From positions 120,609 to 184,608 of the forward strand of contig JABFGB010000008.1 in assembly GCA_013112715.1 (NCBI GenBank): 64,000 nt of DNA. The letters are read 5' to 3'. The notes under the pieces are model-generated. The model was given only the letters and a program-made list of their open reading frames with translations, did no database searches and was not told the DNA's origin. Below, piece after piece: positions 18,582 to 27,399 of this stretch. The position numbers and the translations under genes are program-made. This stretch comes from Chloroflexota bacterium (GTDB lineage Bacteria; Chloroflexota; Anaerolineae; Aggregatilineales; J027). Every line of letters starts with the position of its first letter. Position 1 is the first letter of the stretch.

Positions 18582-19295
18582 GTGAGTTCACAATGGACGG
18601 TGGGGGAGGATGATTCTGCCCCCCAAGAGATAGATGCGCCATCGTTACCCCGGCCTAAAATAACGCGGCGGCAAGGGGTGATGCGCGAAATCACCGAGAC
18701 GCTGCTGCTGGTGGTTGCGATTTATGCGCTGGTTAATCTAAGCACGGCGCGGTTTGTGGTGGAAGGGCGCAGCATGGAACCCAATTTCCACTCCGATGAG
18801 TTTGTGATTGTATCGCGCTTGGCTTATATCATCGGCGAACCGGAACGCGGGGATGTGATAGTGTTCCATTATGATGTCGAAAATAAACGCGACTTCATCA
18901 AGCGGATTATTGGTCTGCCCGGCGAGCATGTCCAGATGAAAAACGGGTTGGTGTATATCAACGGGGAACCGATTGATGAGCCATATGTCCAAGCCCTGTG
19001 CCGTTCGGCGACCTGTCGAGATCGGGAATGGTTTTTGGGCGAGGATGAATTTTTCGTGCTAGGGGATAATCGTAATTCCAGCCAAGACAGCCATGATTTT
19101 GGGGCGATTAAGCGCAGCCAGATTGTGGGCCGGGCATGGGTGCGCTATTGGCCGCCTGAAGATTGGACGATTATTTCACACCACGATTATGGCCCACCGC
19201 CGATTGTGCCGACTGCTACGCCAACCAATACACCTGACCCGACCATTCCGACACCGACAGTGTATCCAGATATGTATTATCCCGGTGCGACGTAG
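18582..19295 (+). CDS. lepB: signal peptidase I
   Basis: 237 residues, GTG start. One transmembrane helix (residues about 38-56) anchors the catalytic domain outside the membrane. Catalytic Ser64 is in GRSMEPN and the general base Lys107 in RDFIKRIIGLPGE; the RGDVIVFHY and LGDNRNSSQDSHDFG boxes are intact. The enzyme removes signal peptides from secreted proteins, of which this window encodes several. The last 45 residues form a Pro/Thr-rich tail (PTATPTNTPDPTIPTPT), unusual for the family and like the linkers of other exported proteins here. It lies 14 bp after gyrA. A copy of the 31-bp intergenic repeat follows its stop. Confidence 0.95.
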   Translation: MSSQWTVGEDDSAPQEIDAPSLPRPKITRRQGVMREITETLLLVVAIYALVNLSTARFVVEGRSMEPNFHSDEFVIVSRLAYIIGEPERGDVIVFHYDVENKRDFIKRIIGLPGEHVQMKNGLVYINGEPIDEPYVQALCRSATCRDREWFLGEDEFFVLGDNRNSSQDSHDFGAIKRSQIVGRAWVRYWPPEDWTIISHHDYGPPPIVPTATPTNTPDPTIPTPTVYPDMYYPGAT

Positions 19296-19311
19296 CGACG
19301 TCTGAAAATAC

Positions 19312-19342
19312 ACACGGGGCTAAAGCCATCCTGCTGAATTTA
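19312..19342 (+). repeat. 31-bp intergenic repeat, copy 1 (degenerate)
   Basis: Begins ACACGGGGCTAAAGCC and ends CTGAATTTA. Compared with copies 2-4 it has substitutions in the right outer arm (ATCCTG for ACCGTG) and near the end, so only the inner GGCT-AA-AGCC hairpin is fully paired. It lies 16 bp after the lepB stop. The following GTCA..TCAA..TGAAAA is shared with copies 2 and 3. Confidence 0.8.
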
Positions 19343-19367
19343 GCCTAAAAAGCGGGTCATCAACATG

Positions 19368-19407
19368 AAAAAACGCTAAGTGCCTCGTCACCCAAAGGGG
19401 GGGCACT
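19368..19407 (-). terminator. terminator of the flavin/PNPOx-like gene
   Basis: On the minus strand AGTGCC (19407-19402) pairs with GGCACT (19384-19379), and a T6 run (A6 at 19368-19373 on the plus strand) follows. The stem abuts the stop codon of the gene at 19407-19847. Confidence 0.65.
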
Positions 19408-19847
19408 TATTCTTTGTTCCAGCGGTGGCGAACAGGCCCTGCACTTTCATAAACGGTTGAAAAGGCGCTTTCTACACTTAACTCGAACAAGATGTAGTGC
19501 GGTTTCGGTTGATAGCCGACGCGACCGACCGATGCCCAGATGTCGGTTTCGTCTTTGCCGATGAGTCGCGCCCGCCCCGTAACATAAAATTCCCCGCCGC
19601 CACCCTCTTGATTTTCCACTGCACAGTGCAGTTGATAGCGGCTATCGCGTTGCAAATCCTTGCCCTTTGGGGAAGTTGGCTCCATATAGAGCATTAAGCG
19701 GCCCTCGCCTATGATCGGGGTTACGGGATGGACTCGCGGGGAGCCATCGGCACGAACGGTTGCCAAATATGCGACTCCACTGCCTAGGCGCTTTTCCCCA
19801 AATTCAGCTAATGCAGGTGCTGCCAGCGCAAATTCATGCCAACTCAT
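19407..19847 (-). CDS. pyridoxamine 5'-phosphate oxidase-like flavin protein
   Basis: Starting at ATG 19847, where GGGAG is 7 nt upstream, the product is 146 residues (two further in-frame ATGs lie upstream but with poor spacing). The split-barrel fold of PNPOx-like FMN or F420 proteins is suggested by GVAYLATVRADGSPRVHPVTP, LMLYMEPTSPKGKDL, GEFYVTGRARLI and the C-terminal HYILFELSVESAF. Family members reduce or oxidise small cofactors and xenobiotics or bind haem; the reaction here cannot be told from sequence. It is convergent with lepB and shares strand with the VOC and AraC genes upstream, without close coupling. Confidence 0.8.
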   Translation of the reverse strand: MSWHEFALAAPALAEFGEKRLGSGVAYLATVRADGSPRVHPVTPIIGEGRLMLYMEPTSPKGKDLQRDSRYQLHCAVENQEGGGGEFYVTGRARLIGKDETDIWASVGRVGYQPKPHYILFELSVESAFSTVYESAGPVRHRWNKE

Positions 19848-19910
19848 CTTCATCTCCCTTTGCTTAAATGCACCCATCACAGCAGATTCATCTTATCGTT
19901 GCAGGCAGAA

Positions 19911-20327
19911 TTACCTATCGGATTGGAGGACAAATACGTTGCCGCTGTTATCCTTAAACACGGCTTCTGTCATCCCATAAGGGCGATCAGTGGGCGGTAT
20001 GATAAATTCCACGCCTTTGGCTTTCAGATGCTCGTAGGTTGCGCGGCAGTCATCCGTTTTCCACACACCAGCCCCTAGCTTCCCTCCTTCAACCAGTTTG
20101 GTCAGCGCCGTAACATCTTCCTCGTTGAGTGGGCCGCCCGGTTTGAGGGCTAACAGGCCAAATTGCAAATCGGGTTGATCTTTTAGACCGACACTCAACC
20201 AGCGGAAATCGCCATTGGTTACATCGGCGCGGATTTCGAAGCCGAGTTTTTCAGTAAAAAAGCGCAGGGCTTCATTCTGGTCTTTGACGTAGATATGGGT
20301 GGCGACAAGGCTTTTCAACATACGCAT
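19911..20327 (-). CDS. VOC family (glyoxalase/bleomycin-resistance-like) protein
   Basis: 138 residues with the two paired betaalphabetabetabeta modules of the VOC superfamily: THIYVKDQNEALRFFTEKLG at the start, DLQFGLLAL in the middle and GMTEAVFKDNSGNVFVL at the end. The conserved metal-site His lies in VATHIYV, and Glu in MTEAVF. Such single-chain proteins include antibiotic-binding proteins, glyoxalases and dioxygenase relatives; no specific activity can be assigned. Typical of many stand-alone VOC genes, it sits just downstream of an AraC-type regulator on the same strand (73-bp gap). Confidence 0.85.
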   Translation of the reverse strand: MRMLKSLVATHIYVKDQNEALRFFTEKLGFEIRADVTNGDFRWLSVGLKDQPDLQFGLLALKPGGPLNEEDVTALTKLVEGGKLGAGVWKTDDCRATYEHLKAKGVEFIIPPTDRPYGMTEAVFKDNSGNVFVLQSDR

Positions 20328-20399
20328 CTCCTGAATTGTGAATGATGCTCAAAGTGTAAAATGTTTGGGCTGATTGTGCTTCTCGAAAATTGCGCGTTT

Positions 20400-20807
20400 T
20401 TAGGGGTCAGGGTTGATGCCATGCATCAAGCACACACATAAGGGAATGTGGGGCGGCTGAGGTTGTTTTGTGGCGTTTTTGCGATACTCACTTGGCGATA
20501 ATCCGGTGGTTTTGCGAAAGAGGGTGCTGAACGATCCGAGGCTTTCGAATCCTACTTCTAGGCAAATTTCCGTGATGGAAAGATCGGTTGATCGGAGCAG
20601 TTCTTTGGCACGATCAATGCGCCGCTGAATGAGATATTGATAGGGTGTTTGTTTATAGACTCGACAAAACAACCGAATGAAATGATAGGGGGAAAGTGCC
20701 GCTTCCCGGCTTACATATTGAATTGTGATGGCGCTGGCGTAGTTGGAATCCAGATAGGCCCGTGCCATACGGAGCCGTTCATGAGGTATATATCCAATAG
20801 CTGTCAT
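20400..20807 (-). CDS. AraC-family regulator, DNA-binding domain only
   Basis: 135 residues that consist almost entirely of the two HTH motifs of the AraC/XylS domain: ALSPYHFIRLFCRVYKQTPY (first recognition helix), IDRAKELLRSTDLSITEICL (second) and SLGSFSTLFRKTTGLSPSEYR, the family signature. There is no N-terminal sensor domain, as in SoxS/MarA/Rob-type regulators, which are controlled by their own synthesis or by partner proteins. The VOC and PNPOx-like genes downstream on the same strand are plausible targets (inference). Confidence 0.88.
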   Translation of the reverse strand: MTAIGYIPHERLRMARAYLDSNYASAITIQYVSREAALSPYHFIRLFCRVYKQTPYQYLIQRRIDRAKELLRSTDLSITEICLEVGFESLGSFSTLFRKTTGLSPSEYRKNATKQPQPPHIPLCVCLMHGINPDP

Positions 20808-20946
20808 CTATTTTTCCCACGCGATGTTTAGAACGCCTGTGCGTATATTCTATCATTTCTGCTGAATATAGCCAAGAAACTTTTGGACAAATCAAAAAGG
20901 GGCACAGTGGTTAAACTGCACCCCTCTGAAAATCAGATGAGTAGTG

Positions 20947-22326
20947 TTAGCGAGTCGCGCCGATTGAGGTACAGGCAGGGCATGAACCGTCGGCACGGAT
21001 AATGGCATAACCCGCTTGTGGATCATCACCGTAGGTCTTGAAGTCGAGATTGAAGACGATGATGATACGGACACTGCCGAGTTGAGAAGCCAGCACGACG
21101 GCTTCTGCCAGCCACTGGGCCTGTTCCTGAACGCTGGTATTTTGACCCCACGCAAACAGTCCGGGCAGGGGGCCGTAGCCGTCGGGGGAGAGATAACCCA
21201 GTTCGCTGAAGCAGGCACGCATTCCGGGGAAGTTACGCAGGGCGCGGCTCAACATCGTTTGGAAGTAACGGGTCGGGTAATTATCACGCGGGTCGCCAGA
21301 AGTTTGCTTGGGGCTAACCACGCCTTCGTTATAGTGAACGCCGATGCAGTCCGTATATTGAGCGGCTCCCGCAGCAGCCATTTGGGCATAGTAGGCGTCG
21401 TCATTGCAGAGGGCGGGGATACAGCCAGTGCCACCACCACCCGCGCCGGTTGGAGCAGGGGCACCCGTAACCACGATGGTATTGGGGTTGGCGGCCTTGA
21501 TCGCTGGATAGGCTTTCTTGAGAAGGGCAACATAGTTCGCGCCGCTGATTTGACCATTGGGCCATTCGCGGTCAATATTTTGTTCGTTCCACACCTGAAT
21601 GGCGTCGGCACCGGCCTTCGCAAGACCCGCCACATAGCTGGCATAGGTGTCTTGATAGGTAGCGTTCATGACCTGTGCTTTATCACCGATGACAGACAGG
21701 AAGACTTTGAAGCCTTTCGCTTTGATGTCGGCAATCAGGCCAGCTGCGTCTTCACCGACACGTACTTGACGCTTGATCCAATTCATCTTGGCAGTCTTGG
21801 CGGCATTAGAAGCGGCATCACTCAATGAGCCTTGAATCTGACCACCGACTTCCAACGCGCCGGGTACCGCTTGCCCAACGGGGCCAGTTGAGCCTGTATC
21901 AGTTGTGGTGCCCACCGTGACCTTATCGCAGATCAGAACGGTCTTGAGGTCGAAGCTAACGCGGACTTCATATTGGTTGTTGTTCAGCAGGGTAATGACA
22001 TAGCGCCAGCCGAAATAGGCCTCTGGAGGAGGATTCACGCCTTCTGGAATCGTTGTGCAACCGGGCAGCATCCCATTGGGGAAAGAAACTTGTGCCCACG
22101 TATAATTTTTCACCAACGTTATACGCTGATTAATTTTCTTGGAGAGCGCATCACGAGCGGCGGCGAAACCAAGCCACGTTGGGTCATTCGGAGTAGCGGT
22201 GGGGCCACCCTGAGCATTGGACGCACGCTCTGGTGTGGATGTGTCGGCATTTGCGACCATTGGGGCGAAAACAAGCATTGCGATTGCCACAGTGGTCACA
22301 ATAAGCATCACAGAACGGGATTTCAC
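20947..22326 (-). CDS. secreted clan GH-A-like glycoside hydrolase
   Basis: Start GTG 22326: AAGGA lies about 10 nt upstream and the product then begins with a signal peptide (VKSRSVMLIVTTVAIAMLVF, cleavage near VANA-DT); the longer frame to 22536 has none. The product is 459 residues. Residues about 45-140 are a beta-rich domain with FGWRYVITLLNNNQYEVRVS, unassigned. Residues about 175-455 resemble a cellulase-type TIM barrel: acid/base Glu in QVWNEQNIDREW, conserved HY in DCIGVHYNEG and nucleophile Glu in ACFSELGYLSPDG. It should cleave a polysaccharide outside the cell; the substrate is unknown. Spaced Cys pairs suggest disulfides. Confidence 0.78.
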   Translation of the reverse strand: MKSRSVMLIVTTVAIAMLVFAPMVANADTSTPERASNAQGGPTATPNDPTWLGFAAARDALSKKINQRITLVKNYTWAQVSFPNGMLPGCTTIPEGVNPPPEAYFGWRYVITLLNNNQYEVRVSFDLKTVLICDKVTVGTTTDTGSTGPVGQAVPGALEVGGQIQGSLSDAASNAAKTAKMNWIKRQVRVGEDAAGLIADIKAKGFKVFLSVIGDKAQVMNATYQDTYASYVAGLAKAGADAIQVWNEQNIDREWPNGQISGANYVALLKKAYPAIKAANPNTIVVTGAPAPTGAGGGGTGCIPALCNDDAYYAQMAAAGAAQYTDCIGVHYNEGVVSPKQTSGDPRDNYPTRYFQTMLSRALRNFPGMRACFSELGYLSPDGYGPLPGLFAWGQNTSVQEQAQWLAEAVVLASQLGSVRIIIVFNLDFKTYGDDPQAGYAIIRADGSCPACTSIGATR

Positions 22327-22678
22327 AGTTAAATTATCCTTTCCTTCTCGACCTATACCGATATATAGACAGGTCGTTTTAAGCCATTTAGGAGGGCTTG
22401 ATTGCTGATCTTGGACTTTTATGAGTTGGGTATTTTGAGCAATGAAGTTTATCAGGCCCAATTCACCATACGCAAGGGCAAATCCTACAGGCTTGTGCAT
22501 TCCGATGCTATGCCGAACGCGAAACGCTTTACCCACGTTTTCCTGACGCTACCTGACAGCGACTGATAGTGAAGGGAAATCGTTAGACCCCCGAAAGTTT
22601 GGGCGCTTTTGTAGGACTGGTAAATGACCTATAATCAAAATTGTATATTGTGGTGAGACAAGCAAAAGGACACTATCA
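22327..22678. other. 352-bp divergent intergenic region
   Basis: It separates the minus-strand glycosidase from the plus-strand TPR gene and contains no convincing gene. CGACCT (22349-22354) and AGGTCG (22371-22376) form an inverted repeat just upstream of the glycosidase start. On the plus side TATAAT (22630-22635) and TATATT nearby could be the -10 region of the TPR gene, but no good -35 is visible. AGGACA precedes the ATG at 22679. Confidence 0.5.
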
Positions 22679-24433
22679 ATGCTCGGCGAAAATCCACCAC
22701 CAGAAACACCTGTAGATGGCGAATTTGAGGGCAGCCCAGAAGCCATTGAGGCGGGGGTAGACCTTGAATCGGCGCGTCGTGCGTATCAAATCGCGTTGGA
22801 CAATCTGCGAAAGGCGATGCCCGGTTTTCGACAAGATAAACGTCGTTTGACGACTGAACTGAAGCGTCAAAATGTTGGTACAACGATCATTCGGGCACCT
22901 CTTGATTTGGTGCTATGGATGGTCGGCCTACTGCGAAGCCTGCTGCGCGAATTGGGTGAGATGGCCCGCGATGTCAATAACGATATTCGAGAGGCGCTAG
23001 GCAACAAAAAAAATCGCTCGCGCAATTTGGCGATTCGTCGCGCCGAAGAAGAAACCGCCCGGATGCAGCACTTACTTTTGGAGACATTATGGGCGCGGGA
23101 TTATGTGCAATATGTTCTGGAACAGCCGGAACCCGTTCCCTATAACATCAAGCGGGATGCGCTCACTTACTTAATTGAACATGATGATTTGTTAGAAGAT
23201 TTACGGCGTGAGGTCGTTGAACATTACGATTTGGACCCGGCGAAATTGCGAAAAGCGCAACCAACCCCGCCTAAAGCTGAAGCATGGTGGTGGTTTTTGG
23301 ACAATCGCCGTTCACGCCGCGCCCGTCGTCTTAATGCGCTGTGGTTTGTACTGGCAACCGTGCCTGCCTTGGCCGCGATTGTTTTGATTACCTTGTTGAC
23401 GCAGCGCCTCTCAATTGATGGGCCAGATGCGCTGTCGGGGGCATCGGCAATTGCCCAACTGGTCTTAGGTCTTGCCTCCATTTTGGCAGGGCGCGAAGTA
23501 TTAAACGCCTTTTTCTTTGATCGTTCTTCGGGGCGGTCATGGCAAGGCGAGGCCACTTTTGCGCTTGCTACCTTATTTTTTGTGGTGGTGATGATGTTTT
23601 ACTTGGTCGCGCCACCTGCCGCCGCCGATGTCTATAATTGGTTCGGACAACGGGCAATAGATTCAGGCAATGCTGCTGAAGCCGAACTTTATTTGGAATC
23701 GGCGACCCGGCTTGACCCCGACCCCCATGCCTCGAATTTATTGGAAGTGGGGTGCTTGTATTTGACATTGGGATCACCCGACCGGGCGCAAAGTGTGTTT
23801 GAACGGGTACTAGAGGCCGATTCGCGCTTGCTCTTGGCGCGGTATTATCTAGCCGAATTGAACAGTGATAACGGCGAATATGCGCAATCTCTACAACTCC
23901 TAACGGACGGGTTAAATTTGCTGGCGAGTGCGCGGGCGAACCCCGACGGCGTAGAAAATGATATTTTGCGACCCTATATTGAAGACCCAGTGGTTGCCGA
24001 ACAAATGGAATATCTGCTGCACTTGTCGCTGGGGCGGGCCTATTTGGAAGCTGGGACGTATCAGCAGGCCAAAGCGAATTTGAGCAGTGCCCAAGCCAGT
24101 TTAGGAACTTTCGATTTACCCAATGTGAACGGGCCAGTGGAATTGCCATGCGCCCCCGATGAACGGCTGTCGGCGTATGTGGCGACCACCGAGATTGATT
24201 TGTGGTATTTTGAAGCGCGAACTTTTGATGCCATATGCTCCGGGACTGCAGATTCGCAGGCGGCCCTTTCGGCATGGAATGAGGTGCGGTTGGGTCGTAC
24301 CACCAGCAGCCGTCAAGATACCCGGCAAGATGAGGCGGAAGTGCGCTTGGCACGGGATGCGGCATTGGGTCGAACACCCACCTGCTTGGACTTAAAGAAC
24401 AACACCTCTTCACCATTTGGGGGTGGAGGCTAA
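22679..24433 (+). CDS. multi-span membrane protein with C-terminal TPR repeats
   Basis: 584 residues. Residues 1-210 are charged and helical, with likely coiled coil near residues 115-145 (RRAEEETARMQHLLLETLW). Three transmembrane helices lie near 219-240, 255-277 and 294-315. Residues about 320-520 look like degenerate TPR repeats: GNAAEAELYLESATRLDPDP, YLTLGSPDRAQSVFERVLEA, YYLAELNSDNGEYAQSLQL and LGRAYLEAGTYQQAKANLSS. The C-terminus is glycine-rich. With three spans the N- and C-terminal halves would be on opposite sides of the membrane. No enzymatic motif is visible. The secreted protein gene at 24588 follows after 154 bp and may be functionally linked. Confidence 0.7.
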   Translation: MLGENPPPETPVDGEFEGSPEAIEAGVDLESARRAYQIALDNLRKAMPGFRQDKRRLTTELKRQNVGTTIIRAPLDLVLWMVGLLRSLLRELGEMARDVNNDIREALGNKKNRSRNLAIRRAEEETARMQHLLLETLWARDYVQYVLEQPEPVPYNIKRDALTYLIEHDDLLEDLRREVVEHYDLDPAKLRKAQPTPPKAEAWWWFLDNRRSRRARRLNALWFVLATVPALAAIVLITLLTQRLSIDGPDALSGASAIAQLVLGLASILAGREVLNAFFFDRSSGRSWQGEATFALATLFFVVVMMFYLVAPPAAADVYNWFGQRAIDSGNAAEAELYLESATRLDPDPHASNLLEVGCLYLTLGSPDRAQSVFERVLEADSRLLLARYYLAELNSDNGEYAQSLQLLTDGLNLLASARANPDGVENDILRPYIEDPVVAEQMEYLLHLSLGRAYLEAGTYQQAKANLSSAQASLGTFDLPNVNGPVELPCAPDERLSAYVATTEIDLWYFEARTFDAICSGTADSQAALSAWNEVRLGRTTSSRQDTRQDEAEVRLARDAALGRTPTCLDLKNNTSSPFGGGG

Positions 24434-24587
24434 GGGTCATAAAGGTTGGCAAGCGCGGATGTTAAGCGTTGATTGAGCGTTTTGAATCGTGGATTAAACG
24501 ACAGGCAAGATTGGATGGCCTGACGTATGATAGCAGATAGGCCCTGTCGTAGCACAGGAATGAAGAGGGTAGAGGGCAGTAACCACC

Positions 24588-25529
24588 ATGTACAAAAAGA
24601 TTCGGTTTAAAGCATTGATAGGCATTGTGCTGGCCGTGACGCTTATTCCACTAGCAGGCGGTGTAACAGCGCAATCCGATGACGAGGAGATCACACATCT
24701 GCTGCTGGCAACCAGCGGTACGGTAGGGGTGAACCGCGAAGGGTGGGATGATTATAATACGTTCTCACCCGCTTTTCCGGGGACGCCTGTTCGTGCGCGT
24801 GACTATTTGCAGGTGACGGGAAACAGCCAAGCGGTGATTTTATGCGCCGATTTGACAATTGTGGAGCAGTATGCGGACGGGATTGTGGAGTGCAATTCCA
24901 ACCCCAATCCAACAGCGTTTATCTATTCAAATGAGGTCATGTGGAATGATGTGCCACAGCCTGACCCAGCCGCAACCCCCTTATCTACTGTCCCGTCCGG
25001 CTCAGATGGGGTTTCGACAGTCAGTATTAGCCCTGAAGATGAGGCGATTCTCAATAGTGGACTAGCGGCGCTCGGTTCGATGGGCTTGGATGAAGAATCG
25101 CTGGCGTATGCCACCGCCAATCTGTATGCCCAATTTGGCCTCTACTATGACGCCATCAATACCATTCTGGCGACTAGTACCCGCCAATGTGTGGAACGTC
25201 CCTTTGTGGAGGCGGATACTTCGGATGGGGTGATTAGCATGTTTGAATCCCCAACGACCTATATCCGGCTGGGTGAATGGTATCATATGATTGAGGGCGA
25301 GGAAGCGAGTGAACAACTCCTGAACTGTGCGTTTGAATTAGCCGGTCTATTGGGTGACACGGCAAGTCAGGCCTTAGCAGCAGCCCGGTTGGGTGATTTT
25401 TCAACGGACGCCGCCGACAAAATTGGCTGGTATCAGCAGGCGATTAATCTCTACAGCCCATTGACGGCTTCCAGTTCGGTTCAATCGCTGCTTGAGGCGT
25501 GTGGTTCATCGAATTGCAGCTTGCCGTAA
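24588..25529 (+). CDS. secreted protein, unknown function, possible TPR-like C-terminus
   Basis: 313 residues. A signal peptide spans residues about 1-30 (ALIGIVLAVTLIPLAGG, cleavage near VTA-QS). Residues about 35-115 resemble the beta-strand region of FecR-type domains (TSGTVGVNREGWDDY, VRARDYLQVTGNSQAVI) and contain Cys pairs. A Pro/Ser-rich linker (about 125-145) leads to helical repeats: LAYATANLYAQFGLYYDAIN, TYIRLGEWYHMIEGEEASEQ, AAARLGDFSTDAADKIGWYQ, reminiscent of TPR. It follows the membrane TPR protein on the same strand and ends with a copy of the 31-bp repeat. No function can be assigned. Confidence 0.65.
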   Translation: MYKKIRFKALIGIVLAVTLIPLAGGVTAQSDDEEITHLLLATSGTVGVNREGWDDYNTFSPAFPGTPVRARDYLQVTGNSQAVILCADLTIVEQYADGIVECNSNPNPTAFIYSNEVMWNDVPQPDPAATPLSTVPSGSDGVSTVSISPEDEAILNSGLAALGSMGLDEESLAYATANLYAQFGLYYDAINTILATSTRQCVERPFVEADTSDGVISMFESPTTYIRLGEWYHMIEGEEASEQLLNCAFELAGLLGDTASQALAAARLGDFSTDAADKIGWYQQAINLYSPLTASSSVQSLLEACGSSNCSLP

Positions 25530-25541
25530 AGCGGTTTTATT

Positions 25542-25572
25542 ACACGGGGCTAAAGCCACCGTGCTGAATCTA
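25542..25572 (+). repeat. 31-bp intergenic repeat, copy 2
   Basis: ACACGGGGCTAAAGCCACCG followed by TGCTGAATCTA. It forms a nested hairpin: outer arms CACGG/CCGTG, inner arms GGCT/AGCC, AA loop, one bulged A. It lies 13 bp after the stop of the secreted protein gene; downstream GGTCAATCAAAATGGAA matches the tail of copies 1 and 3. Confidence 0.9.
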
Positions 25573-25663
25573 GGTAGGTCAATCAAAATGGAATTTGCTG
25601 TTCTTCCCCTCTTTTGAAAAACAGCAGGGGGGACTTAGAGATAAGTCGCCCCTGTGAAATTTT

Positions 25664-26458
25664 CTATGTCCCCAAGTCACGCTGCTCAAAGGTGTACAAC
25701 GAGGCTACCCATAATACGAGGGTGGCGATAATCAGCACCAGCAAGTCGCCTATTGGTAGGCCGCTTTTGAGGATTTTCACCGCATCGTAATATTCAAAGG
25801 GGGTAAAGGGTTGAAATTTCTCAATCGTCTGGCTGGCATTACCCAGCGCGTAGATTAGATACGTGCCGATGAGAAATAACGCCGAGATAATCCCGCCCCA
25901 ACGACGGTGCATGGGCAAAGTTGCTGAGAGCAAATAGGCTACCCCCGCGACCACCATAATCGGCAGCAGGCTGGCATAGGTCGCCATCGCTAATTTATCA
26001 ACGCTAATGTCCAGTTCGGGCCAGAGCGCTCGCCCCAGTACCAGCGACAGGAAAAACTGGGTTAGGATGCCGATCATGATGACCAATGTCGCCAAAAATT
26101 TCTCGGTCAGGATTTGCCAGCGAGGGATGGGTAGGGCGGCGAGGGTGTCCATTGTCTGTTTACGCTCCTCACCTGTAACGGCATTAAGCCCCTGCAAGAT
26201 GGCGTAGATGCCTAACAGGAGGGGGATATACAGCATCAATTGGGATTGAAGATAGCCAATGGGTGAGAACAAATCATCCGTACCGAACATATCCAACATG
26301 GAGTCGGGGTAGCTTTCCATCAGTTTTTCATAATCGGCTTTTTGGGCTGCGACGGAGGGATAGAGGCCGATGACCAGCAGGGCATAGAGACCCAAACCGA
26401 TGCCCCAACCAAACATGCCTTTCCACGAATCGCGGACGGATTTACGAAAAATGGTCAT
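25664..26458 (-). CDS. ABC-2 type permease
   Basis: 264 residues. An N-terminal amphipathic start (MTIFRKSVRDSWKGMFGWGI) leads into a first span, then a long extracytoplasmic loop (SYPDSMLDMFGTDDLFSPIG), and further spans near residues 70-90, 120-145, 160-180, 190-210 and 235-255: six in all. LNAVTGEERKQTMDTLAALP is the cytoplasmic coupling segment common in ABC-2 permeases. Its ATG overlaps the stop of the ATPase gene by 4 nt (ATGA), so the two are translated together as an exporter. The substrate is not evident. Confidence 0.88.
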   Translation of the reverse strand: MTIFRKSVRDSWKGMFGWGIGLGLYALLVIGLYPSVAAQKADYEKLMESYPDSMLDMFGTDDLFSPIGYLQSQLMLYIPLLLGIYAILQGLNAVTGEERKQTMDTLAALPIPRWQILTEKFLATLVIMIGILTQFFLSLVLGRALWPELDISVDKLAMATYASLLPIMVVAGVAYLLSATLPMHRRWGGIISALFLIGTYLIYALGNASQTIEKFQPFTPFEYYDAVKILKSGLPIGDLLVLIIATLVLWVASLYTFEQRDLGT

Positions 26459-27399
26459 GCCCGCACCTCTTTCTGTGTCTGGGGATCATGTTTGTGATTG
26501 CTGCCGTAGAATTCTAGGAACGTTTCCTCTAGGGAAGGGTGCTCAACGGACAGATCACGCAGGGGATAGTGCGCCGCCAGTTTGATAACCGGGTCAATTG
26601 CACCGCTGACCTGAATCCGCAGCCGCGTGTTTTCGGGATTGGTTTCTAAAGCGGTCACGTTGGATAGGGCGCGGAACTGCTCAATTTCGATGGGCTGCTC
26701 GAACTCCAAAACGAACCAACGGAAACGCAGACTTGCCAATGCTTGAATAGTCTCGACGGCGACGAGCTTGCCCTCCCGCAAGATACCCACGCGGTCACAA
26801 AGCGCCTCTACTTCGGGCAGATTGTGTGAAGATAGAAAGACGGTGCGACCCTCGGCTTGAATCTGGCGTATATACTCATTGAAGGTTTGCTGCATTAAGG
26901 GATCAAGGCCAGAGGTCGGTTCGTCCAAAATCAGCAGGGGTGGACGGTGCATGAGCGCGGTAATCAGGCCCATTTTGCGACGATTGCCTGTGCTTAAGCC
27001 CTCTAATGAGCGGTTTAGGTCATAATCGAGGCGTTCGGCAAGCTGTTCGGCTTCTCGCATACACGCCACGCCGCGTGCCCGTTCGATGAATCGGACATAT
27101 TGGCGGCCTGTCATGTTGTGATAGAGCGTCATTTCTGAGGGGAGGAAGCCGACTTGAGCATGGATTTTGACACTATCCCGCCGTGAATCGAGACCGAGAA
27201 TGGTGGCAGTGCCGCTGGTGGGGCGGATGAGATCGAGCAGGGTGCGAATGGTCGTGGTTTTGCCTGCACCATTTGGCCCCAGATAGCCAAAAACCTCCCC
27301 ACGCTGGACGTCCAGATTTAAATCTTGGAGGGCAACCACCCCGCCGTATTTCTTGGTTAGGTTTTGGGTCTGGATAACTGAATCTGGATTTTGGGCCAT
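26455..27399 (-). CDS. ABC transporter ATP-binding protein
   Basis: 314 residues. Walker A GPNGAGKTT (residues about 40-48), signature LSTGNRRKMGLITAL (STGN instead of SGG), Walker B LLILDEPTSGLDP and switch His in FLSSHNLPEVEALC. A C-terminal approximately 80-residue domain (from RFRWFVLEFEQPIEIEQF) is of the type found in CcmA/NatA-like exporters. It forms a two-gene operon with the permease, overlapping by 4 nt. The likely promoter lies in the 201-bp gap shared with the divergent AI-2E gene. Confidence 0.92.
   Translation of the reverse strand: MAQNPDSVIQTQNLTKKYGGVVALQDLNLDVQRGEVFGYLGPNGAGKTTTIRTLLDLIRPTSGTATILGLDSRRDSVKIHAQVGFLPSEMTLYHNMTGRQYVRFIERARGVACMREAEQLAERLDYDLNRSLEGLSTGNRRKMGLITALMHRPPLLILDEPTSGLDPLMQQTFNEYIRQIQAEGRTVFLSSHNLPEVEALCDRVGILREGKLVAVETIQALASLRFRWFVLEFEQPIEIEQFRALSNVTALETNPENTRLRIQVSGAIDPVIKLAAHYPLRDLSVEHPSLEETFLEFYGSNHKHDPQTQKEVRA

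Noticed and set aside
22327..22536. N-terminal extension of the glycosidase frame
   Set aside because: The signal peptide and ribosome binding site place the start at GTG 22326; the extension has no such support.
23568..24452. Long minus-strand open frame inside the TPR membrane gene (294 codons)
   Set aside because: Low-complexity, no motif or ribosome binding site, and the plus strand encodes a coherent TPR protein.
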